Part shown: piece by piece, positions 6,142-12,584 of the stretch | Position numbering within the stretch: the stretch's first letter is position 1 | Layout of the letters: the number at the start of each line of letters is the position of its first letter | Position numbers and translations under genes: made by a program | The notes under the pieces: model-generated | What the model was told of the DNA's origin: nothing | Database searches by the model: none | Seen by the model: the letters and a program-made list of their open reading frames with translations, nothing else | Origin: Nitrososphaerota archaeon | Lineage (GTDB): Archaea; Thermoproteota; Nitrososphaeria; Nitrososphaerales; CADDZS01 | Direction of reading: 5' to 3' | DNA length: 15,431 nt | Assembly: GCA_027886785.1 (NCBI GenBank) | Contig: JAPCJV010000008.1 | Span: 1-15,431, forward strand

Positions 6142-7401
6142 CTATTTCTTTACGATAGAATCTACGATCGCTTTGAACTCGGCATCTTCGATGTTCGCTT
6201 TCTTAGCTTCGGATCTCTTCTTTACTTCTGCAAGTATTGCATTAATCTGATCATCGGTCGCGCTCATTCCCAGCTCGTTCAATTTCCATTGTATCGAATG
6301 AGTACCTGATTTCTTACCAAGGAACACTCCATGCCGATTTCCCACTAGTTCCGGAAGATAGGACTCAGAACCTAGGTTGTATTTCATCCATCCTGCTATC
6401 GAAATCCCAGCTTCCCTAGTGAACACCCGCTCTCCCACGACGGGTTTGTTAGGCGCGAGAGGGAATCGCGTGTCTTTTTGAACCAAAGCAGACAGTTCCT
6501 TGAATTGGGAGAAATCAAAGCGTACTGGCTGAGCGTAAAGAAATTTCAGCGTTGCCGCGAGTTCCTCAAAGCTGGCATTTCCAGCCCTCTCGCCGATCCC
6601 ATTAACTGAAGTATGAACTACCGCAGCGCCATTTTGCAATCCGGCTAACGCCGTGGCTACGCCCAGTCCAAAATCGTTGTGAGTGTGAACCTCCAGCGGT
6701 TCTTTAACTACTTCCCGGATCTCCCTAACAAATTTTCCAAAACCTTCAGGCGAGGCACAACCGAAAGTGTCCACAAGAACGAATGAATCCGGATGAGCCT
6801 TTTCCGAAACCTCTTGCAGTAATTTCTTGTAAAAAGCAAAATCGGATCTTGTCCCGTCCACCCCAAAGAAAGCGGTCCAGAGGCCGTGTTTTTTGGCGAA
6901 GTCGATCGCGTCCACAGCTTTTTCAATCACTTGTTCGTTAGACCAATTGAACTGTTTGAGCTTCGGAACACCGACTGGCCCCTCGCAAATGATCCCTCCG
7001 ACGTCGCATCGGAGAGCCGTTTCAATATCCTCTTTCACAAGTCTGGAGAACGCGAGTATTTTTGCATCGAGACCTAAATGAGCAATCTCTTTGACGGCGT
7101 CAAAATCCTCCTGAGATACGACCGGCATCCCCGCTTCAATCCGATGAACTCGCACTTGGTCCAGTTTTCTCGCAATTTCGATTTTTTCGTTTTTTCTTAG
7201 AACGACCCCTGGCGTCTGTTCTCCATCGCGCAGAGTTACGTCGTGAAAAATTACTTCCTCCGGAAAATGCAGTTTCGCTGTGACATCCGAATCAAAATTG
7301 TAATTACTGACCCAGTAGTCCTTGCCAATCCACTTTCCGGTTTCCCTTTCATCTGAAAGTTTTTGTTGGGATTCTTGCAACCTGAAACGATCCGACTCCA
7401 A
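6142..7401 (-). CDS. Isopropylmalate/homocitrate/citramalate synthase-like enzyme (DRE-TIM, HMGL family)
   Basis: Members of this family condense acetyl-CoA with a 2-oxoacid on a metal-dependent TIM barrel, and some relatives cleave such products. Signature 1 is TLRDGEQTPG at 56-65. The metal histidines lie in VHTHNDFGLG (H239, H241), and signature 2 is NGIGERAGNA at 267-276. The subdomain after the barrel has PELVGN and LGKKSG. It lacks the usual histidine of the S/A-G-I-H motif: residues 331-334 read AGIS. The protein (419 aa) lacks a leucine-feedback regulatory domain of full-length LeuA. No specific substrate can be assigned. The start is TTG at 7399-7401. A TTTAAA at about 7420-7426 would start transcription very close to it, suggesting a nearly leaderless message. 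It diverges from the aldehyde dehydrogenase gene and may be linked to it in function. Confidence 0.88.
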   Translation of the reverse strand: MESDRFRLQESQQKLSDERETGKWIGKDYWVSNYNFDSDVTAKLHFPEEVIFHDVTLRDGEQTPGVVLRKNEKIEIARKLDQVRVHRIEAGMPVVSQEDFDAVKEIAHLGLDAKILAFSRLVKEDIETALRCDVGGIICEGPVGVPKLKQFNWSNEQVIEKAVDAIDFAKKHGLWTAFFGVDGTRSDFAFYKKLLQEVSEKAHPDSFVLVDTFGCASPEGFGKFVREIREVVKEPLEVHTHNDFGLGVATALAGLQNGAAVVHTSVNGIGERAGNASFEELAATLKFLYAQPVRFDFSQFKELSALVQKDTRFPLAPNKPVVGERVFTREAGISIAGWMKYNLGSESYLPELVGNRHGVFLGKKSGTHSIQWKLNELGMSATDDQINAILAEVKKRSEAKKANIEDAEFKAIVDSIVKK

Positions 7402-7416
7402 TACAAGCGGATCTCT

Positions 7417-7428
7417 AAGTTGTTTAAA
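7417..7428 (-). promoter_or_regulatory. Possible TATA box of the synthase-like gene
   Basis: The minus strand reads CTTTAAACAA across this stretch, about 25 bases before the TTG start at 7401. The spacing fits a leaderless archaeal promoter. It lies in the short divergent region shared with the aldehyde dehydrogenase gene. Confidence 0.35.
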
Positions 7429-7500
7429 GGGTTCTGCAAAGAAACACCCAAAACTAATTCAAAACTTATTTGAGTGATCGCCCTTCTGAGACTGGCAAGA

Positions 7501-7504
7501 GAGG
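7501..7504 (+). promoter_or_regulatory. Ribosome binding site supporting the TTG start at 7513
   Basis: GAGG lies 8 bases before TTG 7513. The alternative GTG at 7474 has no such site, and A/T-rich sequence at 7461-7470 would place transcription start between the two codons. Both points favour 7513 as the true start of the aldehyde dehydrogenase. Confidence 0.5.
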
Positions 7505-7512
7505 ACAGAGAA

Positions 7513-9084
7513 TTGTTCCACAACGAGAACACCTTTTCACAATTGAAAGCTGCGGGAAGAGAAGACGAATTTCATTCTTCCTATGATAAAGCAGTAGAGA
7601 ACTTCAGGCGGGAATTAGGCAAGACCTATCCGATGATTATCGGAGGAGTCGAAGTTACATCCTCCGATGGAACCTTTGATGACACCAACCCATCGAAAAT
7701 TGACCTGGTTGTGGCTCGATTCCAAAAGGGCAACAGAGAGCACGCAAAACAAGCAATAGAAGCTGCAAAGAAGGCCTTCGAGAAATGGTCTGAAACTGCG
7801 TACACTGAAAGAGTCCGTCTTTACAGATTGGCGGCGGATATTGCTTCCAAATCGAAATACAAACTCGCGGCTGAATTGACTTTCGACAATGGAAAAAACA
7901 GGTATGAAGCGATGGCGGACATCGATGAAGGGATCGATTTCATCCGATATTATGCAGAGCAGCTGGAGGTAAACAAGGGATTCGACATGGAAATGGGACA
8001 CCTGGCCCCAAACGAAAGGACTCGCTCTGTTTTGCGTCCGTATGGAGTGTGGAGCGTGATCTCTCCTTTCAATTTCCCTTTTGCAATCACGACAGGCATG
8101 AGCACTGGCGCAAGCATTACCGGAAACACGATCGTGCTGAAACCTGCGTCAGACACTCCGCTTTTGGCGTACGAGCTGCTTCGCATAATGAAGGAGGCGG
8201 GCGTGCCGGACGGCGTGATTAATTTCGTTACGGGATCGGGTTCCACCGTCGGGGCGGAATTGATTGAAAATCGAGCAATACAAGGAGTCGTTTTCACAGG
8301 TTCTTGGGAGGTAGGATCTAAATCGCTCGCCGAATTTGAGAAGGCGATGCCGAGACCCTTCATCGCAGAAATGGGGGGAAAAAATGCGACAGTAGTGAGC
8401 GAAAAATCAGAGCTCGACAAGGCAGTTGAGGGCGTAATGCGTGGGGCCTTTGGATTCGCAGGACAAAAATGCAGTGCCTGTTCCCGAGTATATGTCAAGG
8501 AAAGCATCAAAGAAGAATTTGTCGACAGATTGATTCTGAAGACGGCTGAGCTGAAAGTGGGAAATCCTGAAAGAAAAGAGGTTTTTTTGGGCCCTCTGAT
8601 TAATGAGGCTGCTTACAGGAATTATCAGAATTACGTGGAGGAAGCTCGCGAGGCTGGAAAAATAGCCTATGGCGGGAGAGTTTTGGAGAATGGGGAAATG
8701 TCCAACGGGTACTTTGTCGAGCCGACGATCGTAACCGATCTACCAAAAAATCACCGCTTGATCAGGACGGAACTCTTTGTCCCCATTCTAACAGTGGAGA
8801 CCTATTCTGAACTGCAGGATGCGATAAAAAGAGTCAATGATGTGGATTACGGATTGACCTCGGGGATCTTTTCTACGGACCGAAAAGAGATCGACACTTA
8901 TTTTGATAAAGTCCAGGCGGGAGTAATCTATGCAAATCGAGTGTCCGGTTCCACGACAGGGGCAGTAGTTGGAAATCAATCGTTTGTAGGGTGGAAGCGA
9001 AGTGGATCCAGCGGAAAAGGAGCTGGGGGCCCCTACTATCTGCAGCAGTTTTTGAGAGAGCAGAGTCAGACCATATACACTTAA
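7513..9084 (+). CDS. Aldehyde dehydrogenase of the 1-pyrroline-5-carboxylate dehydrogenase type
   Basis: This is an NAD(P)-dependent aldehyde dehydrogenase. The best family match is 1-pyrroline-5-carboxylate dehydrogenase, which makes glutamate in proline and arginine breakdown. With numbering from GTG 7474 (536 aa), key residues are N200 in SPFNFPF, K223 in LKPAS, E299 in AEMGGKN and the nucleophile C333 in GQKCSACSR. The block AFGFAGQKCSACSR and the C-terminal TTGAVVGNQSF...SG are characteristic of this subfamily. The proposed TTG 7513 start gives 523 aa beginning MFHNENTF, which matches the usual N-terminus; GTG 7474 would add 13 residues. There is no proline dehydrogenase in the window. 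The gene diverges from the synthase-like gene, so another semialdehyde substrate in a shared pathway is possible. Confidence 0.9.
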   Translation: MFHNENTFSQLKAAGREDEFHSSYDKAVENFRRELGKTYPMIIGGVEVTSSDGTFDDTNPSKIDLVVARFQKGNREHAKQAIEAAKKAFEKWSETAYTERVRLYRLAADIASKSKYKLAAELTFDNGKNRYEAMADIDEGIDFIRYYAEQLEVNKGFDMEMGHLAPNERTRSVLRPYGVWSVISPFNFPFAITTGMSTGASITGNTIVLKPASDTPLLAYELLRIMKEAGVPDGVINFVTGSGSTVGAELIENRAIQGVVFTGSWEVGSKSLAEFEKAMPRPFIAEMGGKNATVVSEKSELDKAVEGVMRGAFGFAGQKCSACSRVYVKESIKEEFVDRLILKTAELKVGNPERKEVFLGPLINEAAYRNYQNYVEEAREAGKIAYGGRVLENGEMSNGYFVEPTIVTDLPKNHRLIRTELFVPILTVETYSELQDAIKRVNDVDYGLTSGIFSTDRKEIDTYFDKVQAGVIYANRVSGSTTGAVVGNQSFVGWKRSGSSGKGAGGPYYLQQFLREQSQTIYT

Positions 9085-9091
9085 ACGCCCT

Positions 9092-9098
9092 AAAAAAA
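9092..9098 (-). terminator. T-tract terminator after the FKBP gene
   Basis: A run of seven A on the plus strand is a T7 tract on the minus strand, about 20 bases after the FKBP stop in the convergent gap. Archaeal termination commonly uses such oligo-T tracts without a hairpin. Confidence 0.45.
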
Positions 9099-9118
9099 CT
9101 TGGGGAAAATGGTGTAGG

Positions 9119-9451
9119 TTACCGCTTGATGTTAGTAACTCTGAGTTTGAAAACCAGAGTCTTACCTGCCATCTGATGCCTCCCCGTCTTGCCGTATGCC
9201 TTTTCGGGAGGAATCGTAACTTCTTTCTCCTCGTTGATTTTCATCCCGATTAATGCCTCTTCAAAGCCCTGGATCACCTGACCCTTTCCCAGGCTTACCT
9301 GAAGAGGCTTGTGGTCGCGGGCCGGTGTATGCATTCCGTGCTTTCTGGCCTCCGATTCGATCGAAGTGTCGAAAACTTGTCCGCCAACGTACTTTCCGAC
9401 ATAATGGACGGAAACAGTGTCTCCCTTTTGCGCCGTCAGATCGCTGCTCAA
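9119..9451 (-). CDS. FKBP-type peptidyl-prolyl cis-trans isomerase, short form
   Basis: This enzyme catalyses cis-trans isomerisation of prolyl bonds as a folding helper in the cytoplasm. The 110 residues form a single FKBP domain. Visible landmarks are VHYVGKYVGGQVFDTS at 15-30 (binding-pocket Tyr, Phe and Asp), LGKGQVIQGFEEALIGM at 54-70, and IPPEKAYGKTG at 80-90, ending in a final strand LVFKLRVTNI. There is no insert-in-flap (SlyD-type) chaperone domain and no metal-binding tail, unlike the longer archaeal FKBPs. There is no signal peptide. The start is TTG at 9449-9451, with GGAG about 10 bases upstream. It lies 49 bases after the MoaD-like gene on the same strand and may be its operon partner. 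The promoter is probably that of the MoaD-like gene. Confidence 0.92.
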   Translation of the reverse strand: MSSDLTAQKGDTVSVHYVGKYVGGQVFDTSIESEARKHGMHTPARDHKPLQVSLGKGQVIQGFEEALIGMKINEEKEVTIPPEKAYGKTGRHQMAGKTLVFKLRVTNIKR

Positions 9452-9500
9452 TTCAACAGAACTCCATTTTTCATCGGCTTGTTTCTACCTAGAAAAACGT

Positions 9501-9806
9501 TCAGGCTAACACGTCAGAACGACCGCCGCTTATCGGAGGCAAAATTACAAACTCCGACACGTCTCGGCATTTTATTTTCCCGAGCTTAGACCTCTCTACC
9601 GAGACTGCATCGAGTGCAAAGGCCAATCCATCACGCAATTCTGTTCCGTCATCATAAACAAAGTCTCTGAACTTCTGGCCGTTTTTTTCTGAAACCCGTT
9701 TAATGAGATCTAACATGTTGGATTCGTCACTGATTTCGATTTTGTCTTCCTTTTTCTTAGAAAGCTCTCTCAAAATGCCGTAATAACGAACTCGGATCCG
9801 TGCCAT
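9501..9806 (-). CDS. moaD: MoaD/SAMP-like ubiquitin-fold sulfur carrier with a tail after Gly-Gly
   Basis: MoaD is the small subunit of molybdopterin synthase; its C-terminal glycine becomes a thiocarboxylate that donates sulfur to the pterin. The related archaeal SAMPs are ubiquitin-like modifiers. Starting at ATG 9804-9806 the protein is 101 aa: MARIRVRYYGILREL at the N-terminus, a beta-grasp body, and FVILPPISGG at 86-95. The Gly-Gly is at 94-95, but six more residues (RSDVLA) follow before the stop. Canonical MoaD ends at the second glycine. The frame extends 51 codons further upstream, but those residues do not look like the family. A TATA-like GGATATAC at 9833-9840 fits a leaderless message at 9806. 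It is divergent from moaC. A MoeB-like activating enzyme is not in the window. Confidence 0.85.
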   Translation of the reverse strand: MARIRVRYYGILRELSKKKEDKIEISDESNMLDLIKRVSEKNGQKFRDFVYDDGTELRDGLAFALDAVSVERSKLGKIKCRDVSEFVILPPISGGRSDVLA

Positions 9807-9832
9807 CCATTCAGGCCAAGGACGACTTTCGA

Positions 9833-9840
9833 GTATATCC
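9833..9840 (-). promoter_or_regulatory. Possible TATA box of the MoaD-like gene
   Basis: GGATATAC on the minus strand lies about 27 bases before ATG 9806. The spacing suits a leaderless transcript and supports this start over the longer upstream frame. Confidence 0.4.
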
Positions 9841-9862
9841 GTTTCCCTTAGTCTTTCAATGC

Positions 9863-9875
9863 AAAGATAATTATT
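9863..9875 (+). promoter_or_regulatory. Possible TATA box of the moaC-moaB transcript
   Basis: AAAGATAATTATT would place transcription start near 9896. That leaves a short leader containing the GGAG (9908-9911), 8 bases before the moaC ATG. Confidence 0.35.
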
Positions 9876-9919
9876 ACCGCAGAAGATATTTGTCGAAATA
9901 AGCCTCCGGAGTAATTTCA

Positions 9920-10366
9920 ATGAAGGAAAGTTTTGCAAAGGTGGTGGATATTTCTCCAAAAGACACCTTGAGAAGGGAGGCTGTTGCTGAAGGTACTATT
10001 TTCCTTAGAAGCTCCACGATGGACCTTGTTCGAGAAGGGAAGATCGAAAAAGGCGATCCACTTCAAATAGCATCGATCGGCGCGATTCAGGCGGCCAAGT
10101 CTACTTCCTCATCTCTGATGCTGTGCCATCCGATTCCGATTGAAGCGGTGGATGTTAAATTCACCACGGATCAAGATTCCATTACCGCAATTGTGAGTGT
10201 GCTAGCTGAAAGTAAGACCGGAGTCGAAATGGAGGCGCTAAATGCGGTAACTTCCGCACTGCTCAATATTTGGGATGTCGTGAAGAAATATGAAAAAGAT
10301 TCCTACGGGCAGTATCCGACGGCGAGAATTTCCAATATCCGCGTTGTTAAGAAAACCAAGGGTTAG
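9920..10366 (+). CDS. moaC: Cyclic pyranopterin monophosphate synthase MoaC
   Basis: MoaC turns the 3',8-cyclo-GTP product of MoaA into cyclic pyranopterin monophosphate, the first stable intermediate of molybdenum cofactor synthesis. The 148 residues match the family's length. Motifs are MLCHPIPI at 67-74, TGVEMEALNAV at 100-110 and the D-x-x-K pair D119/K122, matching the catalytic Asp and Lys of the E. coli enzyme. Further support is the opening VVDISPKDTLRREAVAEG. The ATG has a good GGAG 8 bases upstream. moaB follows 8 bases after the stop, so the two form an operon. moaA is not in the window. The gene lies 3.8 kb downstream of the molybdenum hydroxylase operon that would use the cofactor. 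Confidence 0.96.
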   Translation: MKESFAKVVDISPKDTLRREAVAEGTIFLRSSTMDLVREGKIEKGDPLQIASIGAIQAAKSTSSSLMLCHPIPIEAVDVKFTTDQDSITAIVSVLAESKTGVEMEALNAVTSALLNIWDVVKKYEKDSYGQYPTARISNIRVVKKTKG

Positions 10367-10374
10367 AACCATTA

Positions 10375-10920
10375 GTGCAACGCGAACACAGCTCAGGTAA
10401 GGATTCGCAAGCAGCGGCTTCTCACAAGCACGCCTCCCCTAAGAAAGTGAAAGTTGCGCTTTTCACAGTCAGCTCTAGCAGGTTCCGAGATTCCGCATTG
10501 AGAGACGAGTCAGGGGAGATAGCCAAAGACCTTTGTGAGAAAGCCGGGCATGAATATTCCCATCGCGTAATTGACGATGCCAAGTCGATGATCCGGCTTT
10601 CTCTTTTCAAAGCACTGTACGAGGACAATTCTGATGCAGTAGTTTTCCTCGGAGGAACAGGACTTTCTGCACGTGATGTGACCATCGAAGCCATTCTTCC
10701 CGTGTTGGATAAGCGACTGGACGGATTTGGGGAGATCTTTAGGCGTTTGAGTTTCGATTCGATCGGGTCTGCTGCTTTGATGACAAGGGCGATCGCAGGT
10801 ACAATCGAATCCAAAGTCGTGTATTGCCTCCCCGGCTCACCGGACGCCGCCAAACTCGGAATGGAACTTTTATTGAAAGAACTGCCTCACGTGGTTTTTA
10901 TTTTGAAGGGTACTCCGTAG
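10375..10920 (+). CDS. moaB: MoaB/MogA-type molybdopterin adenylyltransferase
   Basis: This family activates molybdopterin by adenylation before molybdenum insertion; archaeal and some bacterial genomes use MoaB for it. The binding loop is GGTGLSARDVT at 93-103, followed by GFGEIFR at 117-123 and the LPGSPDAAK segment at 152-160. All are characteristic. The protein is 181 aa, longer than a minimal MoaB because of a polar leader of about 24 residues rich in Ser, Lys, His and Ala (residues 1-24). The start is GTG at 10375, 8 bases after moaC. A start at GTG 10447 would remove the leader but has no ribosome site. A T-rich stretch follows the stop, so moaE may be transcribed separately. Confidence 0.93.
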   Translation: MQREHSSGKDSQAAASHKHASPKKVKVALFTVSSSRFRDSALRDESGEIAKDLCEKAGHEYSHRVIDDAKSMIRLSLFKALYEDNSDAVVFLGGTGLSARDVTIEAILPVLDKRLDGFGEIFRRLSFDSIGSAALMTRAIAGTIESKVVYCLPGSPDAAKLGMELLLKELPHVVFILKGTP

Positions 10921-10924
10921 AAAA

Positions 10925-10935
10925 TTTCTTTTTTT
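10925..10935 (+). terminator. T-tract after moaB, possible terminator or part of moaE promoter
   Basis: TTTCTTTTTTT begins four bases after the moaB stop, as archaeal oligo-T terminators do. The adjoining AAAATTT (10921-10927) is also placed about 27 bases before the moaE ATG and could be its TATA element. The two readings are compatible. Confidence 0.35.
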
Positions 10936-10952
10936 CAATAGAGTTAGTTGGG

Positions 10953-11399
10953 ATGGAAAAAAGAAATCAGGGGATTTCCACAGGAGTTTTTCCGAAGACG
11001 AGTCTTGATTTCAGCAGGATTTACCGCAATTTTCTCCGTGATCTTAAATCAAACACGGGATCGGTCACGAGTTTTCTGGGAGTCGCAAGACTCGAAAGTG
11101 CCGATGGCAAAAAGAAAATCAGGTCTCTGGTCATTGAGTCTTACGAAGAACATGCAAATCAAATTCTGAATAAAATAGCTGATGAAACAAAGAAAAAATT
11201 CGGGCTAACGAGCATACTGATTGTGCATGGTTTGGGACGATTCTCCCCAGGTCAACCGGTCGTCATGGTTTTGGTCGCCTCTCCAAGGAGGTCCCAAGCA
11301 TTTGACGCTCTACGAGAGGCTGTGGAGAGATACAAAAAAGAGCCCGCCCTATTCAAGAAAGAAATCTATTCAGGGGGAGCCTCCTCTTGGATTTCTTAG
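10953..11399 (+). CDS. moaE: Molybdopterin synthase catalytic subunit MoaE
   Basis: MoaE is the large subunit of molybdopterin synthase; with MoaD it adds two sulfurs to cyclic pyranopterin monophosphate. From ATG 10953 it is 148 aa. Family features are GSVTSFLGVARLES at 36-49, the IESYEEHANQIL helix at 61-72, VHGLGRFSPGQ at 91-101, SPRRSQAFDALR at 110-121 and LFKKEIYSGG at 133-142, with the catalytic lysine in FKKE. The usual H-R-x-G reads H-G-L-G here. The frame extends 43 codons upstream into moaB, but those residues are unlike MoaE, so the internal ATG is chosen. The primase large subunit starts 54 bases downstream, so molybdopterin genes run straight into replication genes. Confidence 0.93.
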   Translation: MEKRNQGISTGVFPKTSLDFSRIYRNFLRDLKSNTGSVTSFLGVARLESADGKKKIRSLVIESYEEHANQILNKIADETKKKFGLTSILIVHGLGRFSPGQPVVMVLVASPRRSQAFDALREAVERYKKEPALFKKEIYSGGASSWIS

Positions 11400-11453
11400 A
11401 GATAACCCCAATGTTGATGTACGAGCCCCGTCTCCAAAAATAAGTTACTCTGG

Positions 11454-12584
11454 ATGTGGATCTGTTTGCAATTCGGAAACGATGACCTGGCGAAGTATAC
11501 TTTCCTTCCGGCTGCCGGGGATTTCATCCGAGCGCAGGGAATTTCGATCGCAGATCTTGCGAATCCTGATTACAAAAATGTCCTAGACCGAGCAGAACAG
11601 AGAGTGACCGAGGCAATCAGCCCGGGGAAGGTCTCGGATAAAACCGGGGAAAGCAGAGAAATCGAGATCATGTCCTTTCCGGTCTCGCTAATGCTGGTCA
11701 AATCAACAAAGTTGGATCATCTGATGAATCGGTACGCCCTTGCAGAAGCTCTGCGCGTTGAAGCTTTTTTGAAGCAAGAAAAAAACGATAAGATGATTGA
11801 AGATATCTTTCAAAATTTTCTGGGCATAAAGCTAGAAAGAAACAGGCCCGGTTATCCTGCATTCAAAATATCTATTGCGGATTTTGTTGCAAGAGCTGTC
11901 CAATTTCGCAAGCCCGAATGGAAACTGGTGAACAGAGTCGTCCAGAACGGCAAGGTGATCGTATCCCAACAGGACTTGATACGTCTCATCAGAGAGGAAA
12001 TCCGGGATCTGATAATGGAACGGTTAAGCGGGGTAAATGTGCCAAAACTTCCTCCTGCGATTGAGGGAAAGGTCAAGAAGTTAATTCAGATCGCGCCGCC
12101 TCCGCCTCGAAGTACGTTCAACGTGATAAACGTCAGCCCCGAAAATTTTCCACCTTGTGTAAAAGAAGCGCTAAACCTGCTGGAAAAGGGACAAAACGTG
12201 CCGCATTATGGAAGATTCTTGATGGCGACCTATCTCTTAGCCGTCGGCAAAACTGTGGATGAAATAATGGCTCTATTCCCGAAGGCCCCTGATTTCAAGC
12301 AATCCGTAACCAAATACCAGGTGGAGCACATTGCGGGCCTTCGCGGGGGCCGTACCAGATACAGCGTTCCTTCTTGCGCCACTCTTCAGACACACTCTTT
12401 CTGTTTCAAGGATCCTGTAAAATGCTACGAGATCAGCAGCCCCACCCAATATCCATCTACCAAAGCACCTCAAATTTCTAGAGATGCGAGTGAAAAGAAA
12501 AACGACGCTGGGGAACGAAAAGGCAAGGGAAAGAAAACGCAGGAAGTTGAGAGGAGAAGGGATTGGACGAAGCCTCGGCGATAG
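11454..12584 (+). CDS. priL: DNA primase large subunit PriL
   Basis: PriL is the regulatory subunit of the archaeal/eukaryotic-type primase; it binds PriS and its C-terminal domain holds a [4Fe-4S] cluster needed to start primers. The N-terminus reads FGNDDLAKYTFLPAAG, as in relatives. The helical N-terminal domain runs to about 210. A proline-rich hinge (APPPPRS, 214-220) leads into the cluster domain with four cysteines: C235, C308, C317 and C324. After about residue 340 comes a basic Lys/Arg-rich tail that ends within priS. The length of 376 aa is usual. ATG 11454 has no strong ribosome site, and TTG 11466 (four codons later) is an alternative. The final 22 bases overlap priS, suggesting translational coupling of the two subunits. 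Confidence 0.94.
   Translation: MWICLQFGNDDLAKYTFLPAAGDFIRAQGISIADLANPDYKNVLDRAEQRVTEAISPGKVSDKTGESREIEIMSFPVSLMLVKSTKLDHLMNRYALAEALRVEAFLKQEKNDKMIEDIFQNFLGIKLERNRPGYPAFKISIADFVARAVQFRKPEWKLVNRVVQNGKVIVSQQDLIRLIREEIRDLIMERLSGVNVPKLPPAIEGKVKKLIQIAPPPPRSTFNVINVSPENFPPCVKEALNLLEKGQNVPHYGRFLMATYLLAVGKTVDEIMALFPKAPDFKQSVTKYQVEHIAGLRGGRTRYSVPSCATLQTHSFCFKDPVKCYEISSPTQYPSTKAPQISRDASEKKNDAGERKGKGKKTQEVERRRDWTKPRR
12551..12560 (+). promoter_or_regulatory. Ribosome binding site of priS inside priL
   Basis: GAGGAGAAGG ends two bases before TTG 12563 and contains GAGGAG 6 bases upstream of it. It lies within the end of priL and fixes the priS start. Confidence 0.65.

Noticed and set aside
7950..8510. 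186-codon minus-strand frame inside the aldehyde dehydrogenase gene
   Set aside because: The plus-strand frame carries all the catalytic motifs; this is a composition-driven shadow.
9807..9959. 51-codon upstream extension of the MoaD-like frame
   Set aside because: The residues do not resemble the family, the methionine at 9806 begins a standard beta-grasp strand, and a TATA-like box lies inside the extension.
10824..10952. 43-codon upstream extension of MoaE overlapping moaB
   Set aside because: It lies inside moaB in another frame, and its residues are unlike MoaE. ATG 10953 gives the family's normal length.
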